Below are positions 9,901-22,700 of a stretch of DNA of 64,000 nt, one piece after another. How positions within the stretch are numbered: position 1 is the first letter of the stretch; every line of letters starts with the position of its first letter. Origin of the DNA: Pithys albifrons albifrons (lineage: Eukaryota; Chordata; Aves; Passeriformes; Thamnophilidae); contig NC_092461.1 of assembly GCF_047495875.1 (NCBI RefSeq), positions 48,861,101 through 48,925,100 of the forward strand, given 5' to 3'. Both the position numbers and the translations under genes were made by a program. Below the pieces are notes generated by a model. That model was not told the origin of the DNA, did no database searches, and was given only the letters and a program-made list of their open reading frames with translations.

Positions 9901-12900
9901 TAGCAATGTTAGCAGAATGTATTGAGAGGCAGAAAACAATGGAGAAACATATTTTTGACTTGTTTGCTCCTACACTCTCCTTAGTCCAAATTCTGTCCAG
10001 ATCCAAGTTCAGTCACGGGCAGCTGGCAGCTCTACTTCTGAAGACATTGGCCCCATTGCAGCTTATCTTCAAAATGCCAAGGTCAGTCCCTTCTAGAGCA
10101 GTCAAGCTGCAGACACATTGCATAGCCGTGGGCTTGCTTGGTCTGTATCCAGAAGGACTTCCACCAGCTCACCCTCTGCCCTTTTCTGGTGTGCTGTGTA
10201 CAGCACTTTCCTGCCCATGCATGGCAAGTGACTGCTCCAGGAGACTCAAAAGTTGTCTGTCCCCTCCCCACACTGACATTCCCTTACTGCAAGAACATGT
10301 TGCCCAACACTGCTACCATTTCACTTGCCATTGCAACTGCTTTATGGTGCTTTTGCCACTGCTGTATTTACTGCTCACATTTCTGTCAAAGAAACTTTGA
10401 TATTGCCTGTGTTCTGTGCAAAACCTGACTCCTACTCTTGAACAACGTCTCTCTAAAAGAGCTGGAGAGTTAATCCTGACCAGTAGAACAGCTATCCATG
10501 CCAGGGCAGCCAGCATATGGACCTGAGCAACATGAAACCCAGAGTCACCAGGACTATATTCTTGCCAGTTTCTCTGCAGTTCAGAAAAGATTTGTGACAC
10601 AAGATAACAGTGTTGCTGCTGGGACCAAGATGTGCCAGGACCATCTGGGATGACCAGGTTTGGATACCAAGTTGTTGCATGGGGGTGCACCTCCAACAGT
10701 TGATGGAAATGGTTGGCAGAAGCCTGTGGCAGAGGACAGTGCTCTGAAATTCATCACCCTTAAGACCACTGATTCATTGCTATGGAAGTATGACCAAGAT
10801 GGAATTTTTGGAGCCATAATCCAGACTGTGTCTCCTCAAGCATACTGAGTGTTTGTAAATTGATGACTTACCAATGATATTACCATGACTAGTAGACATG
10901 GAGTATTTTGTCTGTGTCTGTCTGTCTGAATGTCTGTCTTCTGATTGGTTGTTCTAGTTGTAAAGCAAGGAGTAGGCTCTAAAACAAAGATGTGTGTGCA
11001 ACTAGGTTGTGCTGATAAAGCATTCATTAGGTTATTAGAAAGTTACAACTTTATAGTGGTTGCAGGAAAATGGGATTGTAGCAGGGTGAGACTAGAGGTC
11101 TTCAAAGTGCAAGTGCAGACTGATACTAAAGGTTCCAGGGTTGTAAGCACAAGTCACAGATGGTCAGTTTTCAGTCACCAGAGGAGAATAACCCTGTGGA
11201 TTGGATTAAACCTATTTTAGGAATAAAGAGAGAACAATGAACCTCCAACACAAGTAAAATATGCTATGTATAGCAAATTCAGACAAAACATGGAATTGCA
11301 AACCAAGGAGGAAAGAGCAAGTAAGCTGGAAAACATATTAAAATTACTTCAAACAGACACATGGTGAGGAGGAAGAATCCCTCCAGCATCAGTCATAATC
11401 CTCATGGAGAAGACAAGGTAGAAAACTATGAGCATTAATATCATGGTTCTCCCAGGCTTCCCTGTTCCTTCTTGGAGAAGATTGGTGCCATTGACCCAAG
11501 GGCACAGAGGAGCCAGCAGGAAGAGGACAGGCCCAGACAGTGGGGAGGGTGCTGAGCAGTGGATCTCCTTCCTGGGAATGGGCTGTGGTAACCGGAATTT
11601 GGACTATCAGTAGTATATTGCTGTATAACAGCACTGATAGTATTTACTTCATTGGACTGTAAGCATTTTTATTAGACTAATAATGAATTCTTGGCTCTGC
11701 ATTGAAGATATGTTTCTTTCGCCCCTGTAAATTGTACTGACTGTCCTGGAGGTCTTGCAGCTACACTTCGGTACAGCTACCAATACAGAGAGCCATTCTC
11801 AGAGTCCTGTGATGTTTTTGAGAACAGCCCGAACCTGCAATGAAGATACAAGGTAACAACTGCCTTTTCTCAGGCTGTAACTTCTGGTGCAGTGGGGTGG
11901 TATTTGTAACTTGAGCACAGTGCCCATGTGCTGAGGGGGCAGCAGCCCTGTAGGGAGGTGGTCAGAAATGTGTCATGGCTGGAAGTGAGAAGAGTGGTGC
12001 ATTGCAGTGAAATACGGGTAAACATGCCAGGTCCCAGGAGGGCTGAGCTAGGGGAGAAATCAGGAATGTGGGCAGGGTTGTTCTGCCTGGAGAAGGATGG
12101 GGACAGGAATGCTGAGGGTTTGGGCTGCTGTTAGGCTGCCTAGGTGGCATCCTCAGAATGGAAAGGAGGAGCAGGCAGGAAATTACTTTCATGATGTGTG
12201 AAAACACCTCTCCCAGACTAGTTAAAGGATTGCTCTGCAGTTCACAGAAGCTGTTTATAACATGCTGCCGCTGCTCTCTGGGGCATAATGCAAAGGCATT
12301 CATGTCCATTGGTGTGCCAGGCTGGGATGCAGGTGGGGTGGTACAGGTCTCTATAGGGCAAAGGGAGACGGACACGGTGTAAACAGTGCTGCCTTCAAGG
12401 AACAGCTCCTGGGCCAGCCCGGTTTTATTGCAGAGGGAACTAGTTGTTTTGTTCCTGTTCATGCGAACATGAACATGTGCCATTGTGTGCAGCGCAGATG
12501 GTCTGGGACTAGGATCCAGGAGTAGGTATTGGAGCTGAGGGATTTGGCAGCATAGATTCACCCCATGAAAGAAACCCATTTGTAACATGAGAGCTTATTA
12601 GACAGAACTGAAAAATACCTATATAGTGCAGACATAAGAAACTACTTTCTCACCATGGATACAGGTAATACATTGTAAGAAAAAACGGCATATAGGCACA
12701 TAAGCAGCAATGATGACAGCAATCTCCTGGTGACAAATCTTCCCCAGTATATATTCTGGAAGTTATTCTGTTGCGTTGGTTAATTAATCTTCTAAATTGT
12801 CAAAAGATTGCCATGATATCAGGCACAGACAAGGGACAGAAAATCCTTATTAGGTGTGAAATCCCAGCTAGAGTAGTAAAATGCTGCATTCCGGTGCTAG

Positions 12901-14902
12901 GTGTACAATGTTTGCCTCCACAATGATTTTAAACATGTTAGTTCATCTGAAAGATGGTTTTGAATTGGAAACATGAATAATGAATATCATTTGCATAGAA
13001 CATTATATGTGTTTAGTAATATTGAACACCATGTAGTTCCCAGAGGTGATGATACTGCTTGGGTGGAGAAGTGGCTGCTCAGTGAATTAACAAGAACCAA
13101 CTTTGCAACTGTGCTCGGCAGTTGTGATCATGAACTTTAGCTTCACCAGGGCCATGTCCAAATTGGTAAAATTATGCTCTTAATAATATAATGGTATATC
13201 TCATTATGTGCTGCAAATATTAAGTCATATTTGTAGTCTAAATTTAGTGGGAAAAACATTCTGTGGAGGAACTAATTTGAGGGAAAAGGAGATGCCATTA
13301 CACTGCAGAAGGGCTGGTTTAGGGACATGGACAAGCCACAACACCCAATGTTTCAGGTTCAAATTACCCTTCAGCCCTTGAGTCAGGCAAACTGAACATT
13401 AAATCACTTACTGAGCATGACCTGGAAAGTTCTATCTGCCTTGCATGAACAAGCCCAACAGTTTAATTTCCTGGTAATACCAGATACAGATGACCATAAA
13501 TATTTTCATGGCTTTTGCATTTGACAATTCCTCATAGCTGATAAAGAATAGGCTACTACTTAGCTATGGTGCCTTTCCTTAAGCACTTTTTTTGCTGTGA
13601 GCAAACTGTTCTTTCTGTCCATGCAGTAATACCCAAAACATATTTCCCTGTATCCAAACATGTGGGTGTTTTGCAAAGATTAATGGAAATTAAATTAAAC
13701 CTGAGTGATACTGATTATAATGCAAGAGTGTGTAAGGAAGGCTAATTAATACAAATGGCAGCATGGCTCAGTCCTGGCCTGTGACACCACTTTCTTTCTT
13801 TTTTTCTCCCTCAATCCTATTTTTCAGCTAAGCAGGCATCCCCAGCAACCTAAAACTACTTGTTTTAAACAGTCTTGAAAGAACAGTTTTACAGCAGCAT
13901 CCCAGTTTTGCACTCAGGGCTTAAAAGAAATTCAGTCCTCTAGAAAGAAGAGAAAAGCTATTGCATTCTCCCCTCTCCCTTCCTGCTTATGAACATCCTT
14001 CTAACATTAAGATTACAGTATTTCCCAGAGTTTTTTTCTGTGTAAGGACCTGTTGCAAATAAACTTGAGTTTTATCTTGTTTAAGTTGCCTATGTCAACA
14101 AATGTATTTTCTAGTGAACTAGCTAACTTTTTATCCTCTATTAATGATCCAACTTTGCCATTAGTTTACTGATGGGCAGGAGAATGGCTTTTAATTCTGG
14201 GTAGTATGCACAGGCTACCTGAAAAAAATTTGAAAATCAGACTAGAGGACTTTAACAAGACAGAATGAGAACTTTCATCCCTGCTTCTTAGACCACCACA
14301 TCTTTTTTGTTGCTGGTACCTTTTCCACTTGTTTCACTGAGACAATCTGGAAGGGAGGCACCTGGGAAGGCATGAGTGCAATGGGGGATGCTTGGCCAGA
14401 GGACTCTGAAGGTTTAGTTTTGAAACATTTCAGTGTACCAAGTTCTTCAAAATATTTGCCTCACTGTGAAATGAAAACATCCTGTGGACATGCTGTGTCC
14501 ACATTGTTGTAGCTCATATAGCACCTCCTAAGTATTAATTTTAGAAATGCCACCTCAGCACGTGTCCCTCAGAGGCACAAGAGAAACAGAGTCTATTAAA
14601 ACTAAGCTTTGGGAGCTTCCCTTGCAGCAAGGCACTCCTACCCATCCCATCAGCCACTTCTTGCACCAGCAAGGCACAGTCTGACCCTCGAATTTGAAGC
14701 ATCCCATTTGCAGAGTTCCTATGGGCTGTTACATGCCTGACTGATGGACTGTGGCTTCCTCATGTTCCCAGATTCCTTTTCTTTTGGCACATCTGAAAGC
14801 CATTCCTTTGATACTATTCTTCCTTTTCCACAGGAAACAAACCAGTTCCTATGCCAGCATCCTGGCCAGGAATCAAAGAGAACAAGCTACTTGTCAGGCA
14901 AA
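9901..14902. other. Five-kb spacer without a recognised gene
   Basis: It holds a TCTG-type microsatellite (10911-10939) and two stretches with unusually long open frames: plus 9906-10400 (164 codons, Cys/Leu-rich) and minus 11962-12588 (208 codons). Neither shows a family motif, splice context or homologue that I recognise. I treat both as probable chance frames or decayed repeat sequence. Confidence 0.55.
10911..10939 (+). repeat. TCTG tetranucleotide microsatellite (imperfect)
   Basis: Tandem TCTG units with an AA interruption in the middle. Confidence 0.8.
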
Positions 14903-15449
14903 TGTTTTGGTTTGAAACCTGGGCAAAATGCCAAGTATAAACCATAGCAATGTAGTCTTCCTCCTCCCCCTGCCAAGGGAAAAGGGAAAAACGCTAAAAC
15001 TTAAACTGGTTTATGTATTTACAGGAGGGAGGGAAAATTAAAAACAAACTACAGTGTAACACACACATATACAAAGGTAAGAAAAGAAACAACTCCCTAC
15101 TCCTACCGAACACAAATTCTACCACCTGATCTACAAAACCACCCACAAAGCCTTCGCAAGAAACACCCAGCAAGGAAAAGGGAGAAGCTGGCAATAGAAA
15201 TGTTACTTCCCAAAATAACAGTAGTGGTGGGGCAGCAGTGGAACAGCTCTGCAGAGCAGCACAGCAAACCCTGTCCAGACACCTCCCCTCACTCCCTTTT
15301 ATATCTCAGTTTGCATCATCTGGTATGAAATATTTCTTTGGTTGCTTAAGTCGGGTGACAAGCTGTCCCTTCTAATCTACATAACACCATCAGGCCCTAC
15401 TAAACTGAAACCTTCTAAATCTAAGGCCTAACTAAGCTGACCTACCACA
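14903..15449 (-). mobile_element. LTR-like element with TATA box
   Basis: The minus strand starts TGTGGTAGGTCAGC, has a clear TATA box (GATATAAAAGGG; plus 15297-15307) and ends with a CAGGTTTCAAACCAAAACA segment at 14903. The layout and the motif strings are typical of avian ERV LTRs. No perfect AATAAA or target duplication was found, so the boundaries are approximate. Confidence 0.6.
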
Positions 15450-18400
15450 CAACACCTGCGGCATAGGCAGTTGGAATGAGGATGATATTTCAGCAAGAGC
15501 CTTTCTATCTTTAAGGAAGAATATCTTGTAAATTTACTGTAATTTTGGAAAAAAATTAAAAGTGCTATGTGTAAAAGTTTTGAGGTTATTTCTATGACAG
15601 AGGTCAAACAACACCATAGCTACTTTTCCACCTTGTGCTTTCTGGTTCAGGCAGCAGTAAAGAGCATTTTTTAGTTTTGTATTCTATTTAGCTCATACTT
15701 GCCTTATGACATCTTACTAGAGAAAATGTCTCAGATTCCCAGTGTCTTCCACTGTAGCTATGACAGCAACCACAAACTCTGCAATTTATAATTACAACTG
15801 CATTTTGACCTCGTAAGCCCTCTTCGGCAAATACACTGATTTCTTATGGAGAATATATATATTTTAGCTTCTTTGATATGACCACAGAGTCCACAAATCA
15901 CAATATGAGGACATCAGATACAGAAATATTCTGATTCTGTGAAGAGAGGAGGTGGGAACCATTCATTATACCTTTGCAGTCTTTGATCTCAGCTCCTAAA
16001 GATAAATCACCCACAAACAAATGAATGTGAAATGCATGAAGTAATAAAAAGACACTTAAAAAATTATCTTTATTTTCGAGTTTAAGATCAACTTTCAATA
16101 ATTTGCAGCTAAAATGAGAGTACAAAAATGTTCCCATTAGTCCAGTTTGAATTTAGCTATATTCTTCATTATTTGCAAATAAAACTAAGCCTATTTTCTT
16201 CAAATACCATTTCTGTGCACAAATTACTTAAACCATTCTTTTCACAAGGCATGTAAAACAGATTTCAGTTCAAAAATTAAAATATTTTACACTTGAGCAT
16301 CAAAATTTAAAGGTTCTCAAAAAATGTGCCTGAACTGCAGGAGTACACACTAAAGACATTACAATGTACACATGCAGAGACATGCACACATGAATATCTA
16401 TGTATATGATACACCAGGAAGATCAAAGTACCTGTTTTCTTGTTTTCATGCAATCTCAGTCCTTTAACAAACCAGAATTCATGTTTAACCCAGTTCTCAT
16501 ATATTGCTTACACAATAATTATAGTTTACTACTTTTTTCAGGACAAAATCATTTCAGCCACACAGTAAAATTGTGTGTCTTCCATTCAATATCCTACAAG
16601 AATGATACAATTATGAAATACATTAAGGAAGCGTAAGCGAGAAGATGAAGGAATACTGCAAGATAAAATTGCAGTGAGTCTTTGATAAGATACATTTGCC
16701 TAATGATGAAGTAGTAACTGTAAATCCTTCCTCTTCTTTAGCCAATGAAGACATTAACTTTCTTTTGCATGATTCCATTTCTCACATAGTGGAAGAAGAT
16801 GTATTTTACATGTATATAAACATCAGGAAAATCGTATGTATACATTCTGTTGCAATTATGGAAACATGGCAAAGTTCCTTTCTGTTTGAAACCTGAACTC
16901 AGACAAATCATAAAAACTCACTGGCTGTTGGCAAATCATTACAGCAGAAAGTGTGTTGTATAGAAGTCCTCATGTGCAGCCGAGGCACATTGAACAAATT
17001 ATGTGGCATAGTGTCTTCTGGGGGAAAACTATATTTCAAGAATCCTGTCATATAAGAAGACAGAGATGCCCACAGGTCCTTTATCTGAAAGTCCACATCT
17101 TTTAACATGGTTTATATATTTGAGCCATTTATATTTGAAAGATACTTGATTTGTTACTCAAAGGGCAGACCCTGTAAACAACACTCTTCATTCCTAAGAT
17201 GGGCACCTAGACTGAAGATGTCTAGATTACACTTTGAGCTTGCTGCTTCCACTAAAACTGGCACAGGAATCTATTTTTAGAACTTTAAATTGTCTGAAGC
17301 AGTATGAACTAGATCCTGTCACCCTACAGAGTAATTTATTATTTTATAAACAACGTGGTTGTTTCTACTGGTGGTTATCTCTAGTAGAAGGAAAGTAAAC
17401 AAAAATATTTCTACAACCTGCTCTCAGTTTTATTAAGGTCACTGAAAGTTTGCATGTTAGGAACTAAGAAGCCACCTAGGACATAATGTTATTTCTTTTC
17501 AGTTACAACCTAATGAATAAGAACAGTAATGTATTACATGAGAAGACTGTATAAAATTCCTTGTAACTAAGTGTGGCTTGTACCACAGAAGGTGGATGCA
17601 GTCTTTGAATGCCCTAAAGTTAAGTTTTGGGATATGAACAGGTTTATGGGATCTTGGTATAGCTCAGGAAAGTTACTATGAGCTGTCCAGGGCAACGACT
17701 CCACAGCTGCCACCTCGATGGGGGTTGTGGGCAGCATAAGCAAGGTCTGTGGTATTGCCCAGATAATCCTGTACCAAGGCCATCCCTGCTAACCATTCTG
17801 TCACATCTCATGCTCTGAATGCAAGACTCAAACACTGCCTCTCCGATGTTTGGCATGACCTGGGGCTCTGTTATACCTGTGTGCTATGCAGCATCACAGG
17901 TGTGCTTTTGTTGTGTGACCCAAGCCATCTGGTCAGCACATCATCACAAAATCATTTCTTACCTAGTAAATAATCTCACTGCCAGGACTCCTCTGTTCCT
18001 GTGTCTACCCACTCTAACATGGTATCCACCCAAGGCAACAATCTCTGGAAGAGCTTCTTACACAATGAACCCTCCCTTTTGCCTTCCTTCAAAATCCCTT
18101 CTACCCTTTGACTCATCAGCATCATTATTCACTTTCTGTAGCATTCCTGTATCAGGTTTATATAGCAGTCTCTCTGCCAGTAAAGCCTTTTAATCTTTTT
18201 CAAATACACTATAGTATGCAAAAGTCTCACACTAACTCTGGATTTCAGTTTGCCTTTTTGTTGGAATAATTGATAAATAATATCTATTGCATAGACTTGT
18301 ACTACAAAGAAATTAGTAAGTCCTCGCATACCTAGCAGTAAGCTAATAGATGAGCCTAATACTGAATAAATTAGGATACAGTCCCAGAATTCTATTTATA

Positions 18401-18502
18401 CTGTTTGCCTTTTCATAAAAAGGACTTTTTACCACTCATACATGGATTGTCTTCCCAATGCCATCTGTTTGTTACGAACAACTTTCAAATGGCCCTCTAA
18501 GG

Positions 18503-18567
18503 ATACATACATATATATGTATATATGTGTGTGTATATATATATATGTGTGAAAAAATATATATATG
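18503..18567. repeat. TA/TG microsatellite cluster
   Basis: Alternating purine-pyrimidine tract of AT, GT and TATG units, interrupted once by an A run at 18551-18557. It lies about 1.1 kb past the BAALC stop. Confidence 0.9.
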
Positions 18568-19117
18568 ATGGGGAAGGTAAATAGATTTACCTCTTTTATC
18601 TTCATAAACATGCAAAATCACAAAGAATATATATTTTTACTTCTATATTAAGAAGTCACATGTTGAATTAATTCCTGGATTTTACTACATTGAACAGTTA
18701 TATTCCTTTTTTTGTGTATAATAATGATAATCATGGAGTACTGTGATACATGATGCTTACAATGCAATTAAATAAGTTCTGCACAGTAAATTAATTATGT
18801 CTTATAAAATAAAGGGGTTTTTTTGAGTTGACATTAGAGTAGGGCTTTAAGATTTATGGTTAATTTCATGTAGTATTAATGATAACTTTTTTCCAAGTCA
18901 GTCTGGGTCATAACATAATTAAAGGGAGATATATAAAAACTAAGGAGCTGTAACTCTACTTGCCAGCTAAGACTAGGAACTTCAAGTAAAGCTGATTAAT
19001 ATGAAAGTTACTGTTTTAAAGACAAAAATTATGTAAATACAGACAATAAATTAAAATTAAATAATTGAAAGCTTAATATATAAAGAGGTTACTGTATGAC
19101 TTAACTATATATAACCA

Positions 19118-19132
19118 ATATATATATATATA
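19118..19132. repeat. Short (TA)n tract
   Basis: Seven uninterrupted AT/TA dinucleotides, about 490 bases downstream of the BAALC stop codon. Confidence 0.85.
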
Positions 19133-19265
19133 GTTTAAAAGAAATTTAGTGGAAGTCACCTATGTGTCACTTTCTGAGATGCCTGGGTTTGAGTTTTATT
19201 AAAGTGAATGCTTTAAATAGGTTTGAATGTACACACTCAAAACTCCTTATGGTTAAAAATACAGA

Positions 19266-19620
19266 TTTATTTGTTCATTTCCTGGTTTTAATTGTGATGA
19301 GCTGTGTCCCTTATTATCCAAACTGATCTTAATAGCAATGCAGAACAGGACATGCAAAAGTGATAACACAGAAATTAGTGTAAAACAAATGGCCTGAATT
19401 TCGGTGTATGTCTGTGTAGTGCCACTGTTTTAGACAAATGGCATCTGAAGATCCTAGGATGTCTGCAGCTGGTTTCCACAAGACCTGCCTCTGAAGGCGC
19501 CCAGCAGAAGCTGCCTGCTGTATCCCCCCTGGAACATCTGGAGATCTTTGTGTCTTCAGCGACTGATGACATTTGAAGTGCAGTGAGTGTAAAGTCCATC
19601 CTCACCTGCAATTTTCTGTG
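19266..19620 (-). other. BAALC: Proximal BAALC 3' UTR with candidate poly(A) signal
   Basis: Sequence directly after the BAALC stop codon. The first canonical AATAAA on the minus strand is at plus 19266-19271, about 350 nt past the stop. The mammalian 3' UTR is longer, so later signals further left (for example at plus 17335-17340) may be the main ones. The true end cannot be set from sequence alone. Confidence 0.5.
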
Positions 19621-19725
19621 TTAATTGGCACAACTCTTTGTTTTCCTTCTGTCACTTTGTCTGATGCTTTTTGTAACATTGATGGTGACTTCTTTTGTGG
19701 ACATTTTCTGTGTGTCTCGTTTACT
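19621..19725 (-). CDS. BAALC: BAALC coding exon 3 with stop codon
   Basis: This is the C-terminal exon: 34 residues and a TAA stop at 19621-19623. It starts after acceptor TCTCATAG (AG at plus 19726-19727) and reads SKRDTQKM, then STKEVTINVTKSI, ending SCAN. Human BAALC has AKRDAKRM, then PAKEVTINVTDSI, ending NCVN, so identity over the core is high and the tail is two residues shorter. The exon is too short to stand out as an open frame; it was found by searching downstream of exon 2 for the conserved KEVTINVT block. An in-frame stop just before the splice site confirms that it is only read after splicing. Confidence 0.93.
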   Translation of the reverse strand, partial: SKRDTQKMSTKEVTINVTKSIRQSDRRKTKSCAN

Positions 19726-22700
19726 CTATGAGAGAATTAAACAGTACAGTGAGTTCCACACTGGCAGCAGAAAGGGTCACTGATTGCCTCCTAAATTAGA
19801 AAAACACTTCAACTTAACAAACAAAATGCCTCCAGCATCCTTCACATGGTACTGTGATGCAGAGCAACTTTCTCATTCAGAATAGACACAAGCTTTTATA
19901 ACTGCTATAAAGGCTGTGGACGTCATTAGACTTTGGATCAACCCTCTTAACTATACTTACTATCTCTGCATGTGTGTACTCTAAAAGCAGAGCAAATAAA
20001 TCTGGTTTCAGTCCAGAAGTGAAAATTCAGAAGTTCATTTTGATGTCACTGAAAGATGTGCATCAGTAGCCTGAGAAAGAATTTTCTATGCTTAATTTTA
20101 TGTTTCTTAAGTGAAAAGACAGTTTTAAAGCAACATTTACTTCTGCCTGCATATAAGACCCAAGCATAATACATACCTTTCAGTGCTTCATCAGATAATT
20201 TCCAATATTTAAAAAAGTCAGTCTGTCTAGCATGCAAGTGCACCCCTAATTTAAATTTTTCCATATCCTACTCTGTCTGCTTGTTGCCATAAGCAACACA
20301 CTATACTGCACAGTAAACTGGATAGGTCTAACAAAGTGCACTCAGAACTGGGTGGATAGAGACATAGAGGTGAGTTAGGTGGGTTTAATTATTGCATTTC
20401 CAGTATTCCAGGAGACTCTTTGCCAGTGTGATGAATGCCAGGTAAATTAGGCATTATTTACATGGCAAGAGTGCCAAATAGAATAATGTCTCATAAACTC
20501 CCACTGACATGAGTTGAAGGTGCATATATATTGCAGAGCAACACCTGGAGTTTATTTGCTGCCATGTATTTGTTCACATTGCTGCAGCCTGAATACACCT
20601 GCTCTTTTGCTGTCTACTCCCCCAGTGCTACTGTTCATGCAAGGACTCTCCAAAGACTATACATATAATGAAAATCAAAGCAAACAATTGTTAGTCAGAG
20701 ACATAATCTGGTTACCACCTTTGCTTTCGGTGTGCCTGACTCTTCTATTGCCTTTACTGGTTTAAGGACTCCATCATCATCGTCATCGTCATCATCATCG
20801 TCTTTTACTTTCAAGTTGTTTTGACATTACCATCATGAGAGAATACTAAAGTTTCCCAGATGCAGCCCGTGTCAACCCCCTTCCCTTTCAACATCATAAA
20901 TTGTGACACAAATTGTCACACAGCCAAGGGGTAAGGCAGGAGGCTGCTTTAGAGCTTGATGCAGGGGAAAGTGAGAAACAGAGAGGCAATGCCATTTACC
21001 TCCTCCTGCCCACAGGCACATGGCACAACCCATGAGAGCCTCATGTGCTGCATTACACTGCATTCTAGAGCATGTAGAGATCAAATAAAAACTGTAGTCA
21101 ATGCGAATGTTCAGATAAATAAAATGAGCACTTTTTGAATTGGGAAGGAGCATCACATTCTCAATGCTAGAAACATAAACTTAAGGTGTTCTGATAGGGA
21201 ACAGGCTCATCTTAGGCTTCCTTCACTAGAGAAACAGAGATTCAGGGTGGCAAACCAACGCTGGAGCCTGAATTAGATATTACAGTTTCTGTATTTATTG
21301 TTTTACTAAAAAATTTAGACAACCTACCTCCCTTTCTTATGCACCTGCATTAGATGTGTAGGATAATGTAAATGCCTTACCTATAATCAGAAATTTTTCT
21401 TTGCACTGAGCTGCAACAGTGCAGATGTATGTTACTGAATGTATTTCAGCTAGAAAATGCAGGAGGAAATCTTCAAAGTCAGAGGGTCTCAGGGCAGGAA
21501 TCCACACTTCACTGAGTAGTCCCATTACAATCAACACTCATATTATTAAAATGTTGTGGGAATTTGTCCATACTTCCTACTAAATCCAATGCAGCAGTAA
21601 TTTTCCAACCACTTACAAAATTAGACAATTTTCTCCAATAGTATGCAAGGTACACGCTGATTCTCAATTGTAGCCAAGTCTTTTTCAAATTGGATTACTA
21701 ATTATGTAGTTCTGTTCAACCATAACCAGCCTCACCAATTAATTTTTCTCTGTGGGCTAGTGGCTATGACAGGCGTTTGTGTTTTTTGCTTACAGCAACC
21801 CCATAGCTCTGGCTATCATGCTGCTGGGGAATGTGTCCCTAACATCTGGAGGTGCAGTAGCTCGTGAAAAGATACAGCAGTATCCATGTCACCAGGGAAA
21901 AACTTTGTTCTACAGCAATACAGAAGATAATACAATCAAGGTATAAAATAAAAAGACATGTACTGATGTATTGTGTGTTAGCAAGTGCAAGGTGAAGTTC
22001 AGTCCAAATTCCCCTTTTCATTTGCTTACTCCCCTTAGGTTTAAATTTTGCCTCTCTCAACATGACTCCGAAGATAGGACCACTTCTTATGGGGTGGGTG
22101 TAGCAGTTCCATCACATGCTGTGTTGAGGCAGTGCATGTGGGAAAATGTCAAAAGACAAACCTCAGTGAGGAGGAGTAGCCACATTGGCAGTAATTCACC
22201 AGAAACAAACTGTGTCCATGCCTGAGGAGCAGAGACACAGGGAGCTTGTTTCATGCCTGAGAGAAGCATGAAACAAAGGATGGAATGGTACAAAGAGGTT
22301 GGAGTCATGCTCTGTTTAAAACAATGCAGCTAATGAAAACTAAACCAAAGGAATGAACCAAATAGTGACTAAAAGATGAATTTTGCACCATGAACCTCAA
22401 AATATGTATAACTTTTCACTCCCTGCACATGCTTTACATTTATGATTAAAGTCAAACTCCACCTAATCATGAAATGACATCAACTGAAACTTTTTTTCAC
22501 CACTGTCAAAGAAAACAATATAAATACTACTTAAGAGGAGACTATCTTTGTATCTTTGGATGGTCAACAGCCTGTACCTCTCCTTCCCCCTAGGGACACC
22601 TGCCAGGTAAGCATTATTCCATGATAATACTACTGCTTGTGCTTTCTGATATCAGTACCTCTATAAACAGCAATTTGTGGACCTTTATCTGTCACAAAAA

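Larger units (their letters stand above)
15450..19265. other. BAALC 3' flank, possibly including distal 3' UTR
   Basis: Very AT-rich. It carries TA microsatellites at 18503-18567 and 19118-19132 and several AATAAA signals on the minus strand (for example plus 17335-17340) that could end longer BAALC transcripts. No transposon or RNA gene is recognised. Confidence 0.55.

Noticed and set aside
13356..13366. GGTTCAAATTA, resembling a tRNA B-box
   Set aside because: No A-box, cloverleaf or terminator run lies at the right spacing.
1..15000. Search for FZD6, the next gene after BAALC in mammals
   Set aside because: No frizzled cysteine-rich-domain or seven-helix sequence appears on either strand; the gene, if syntenic, lies beyond the left edge.
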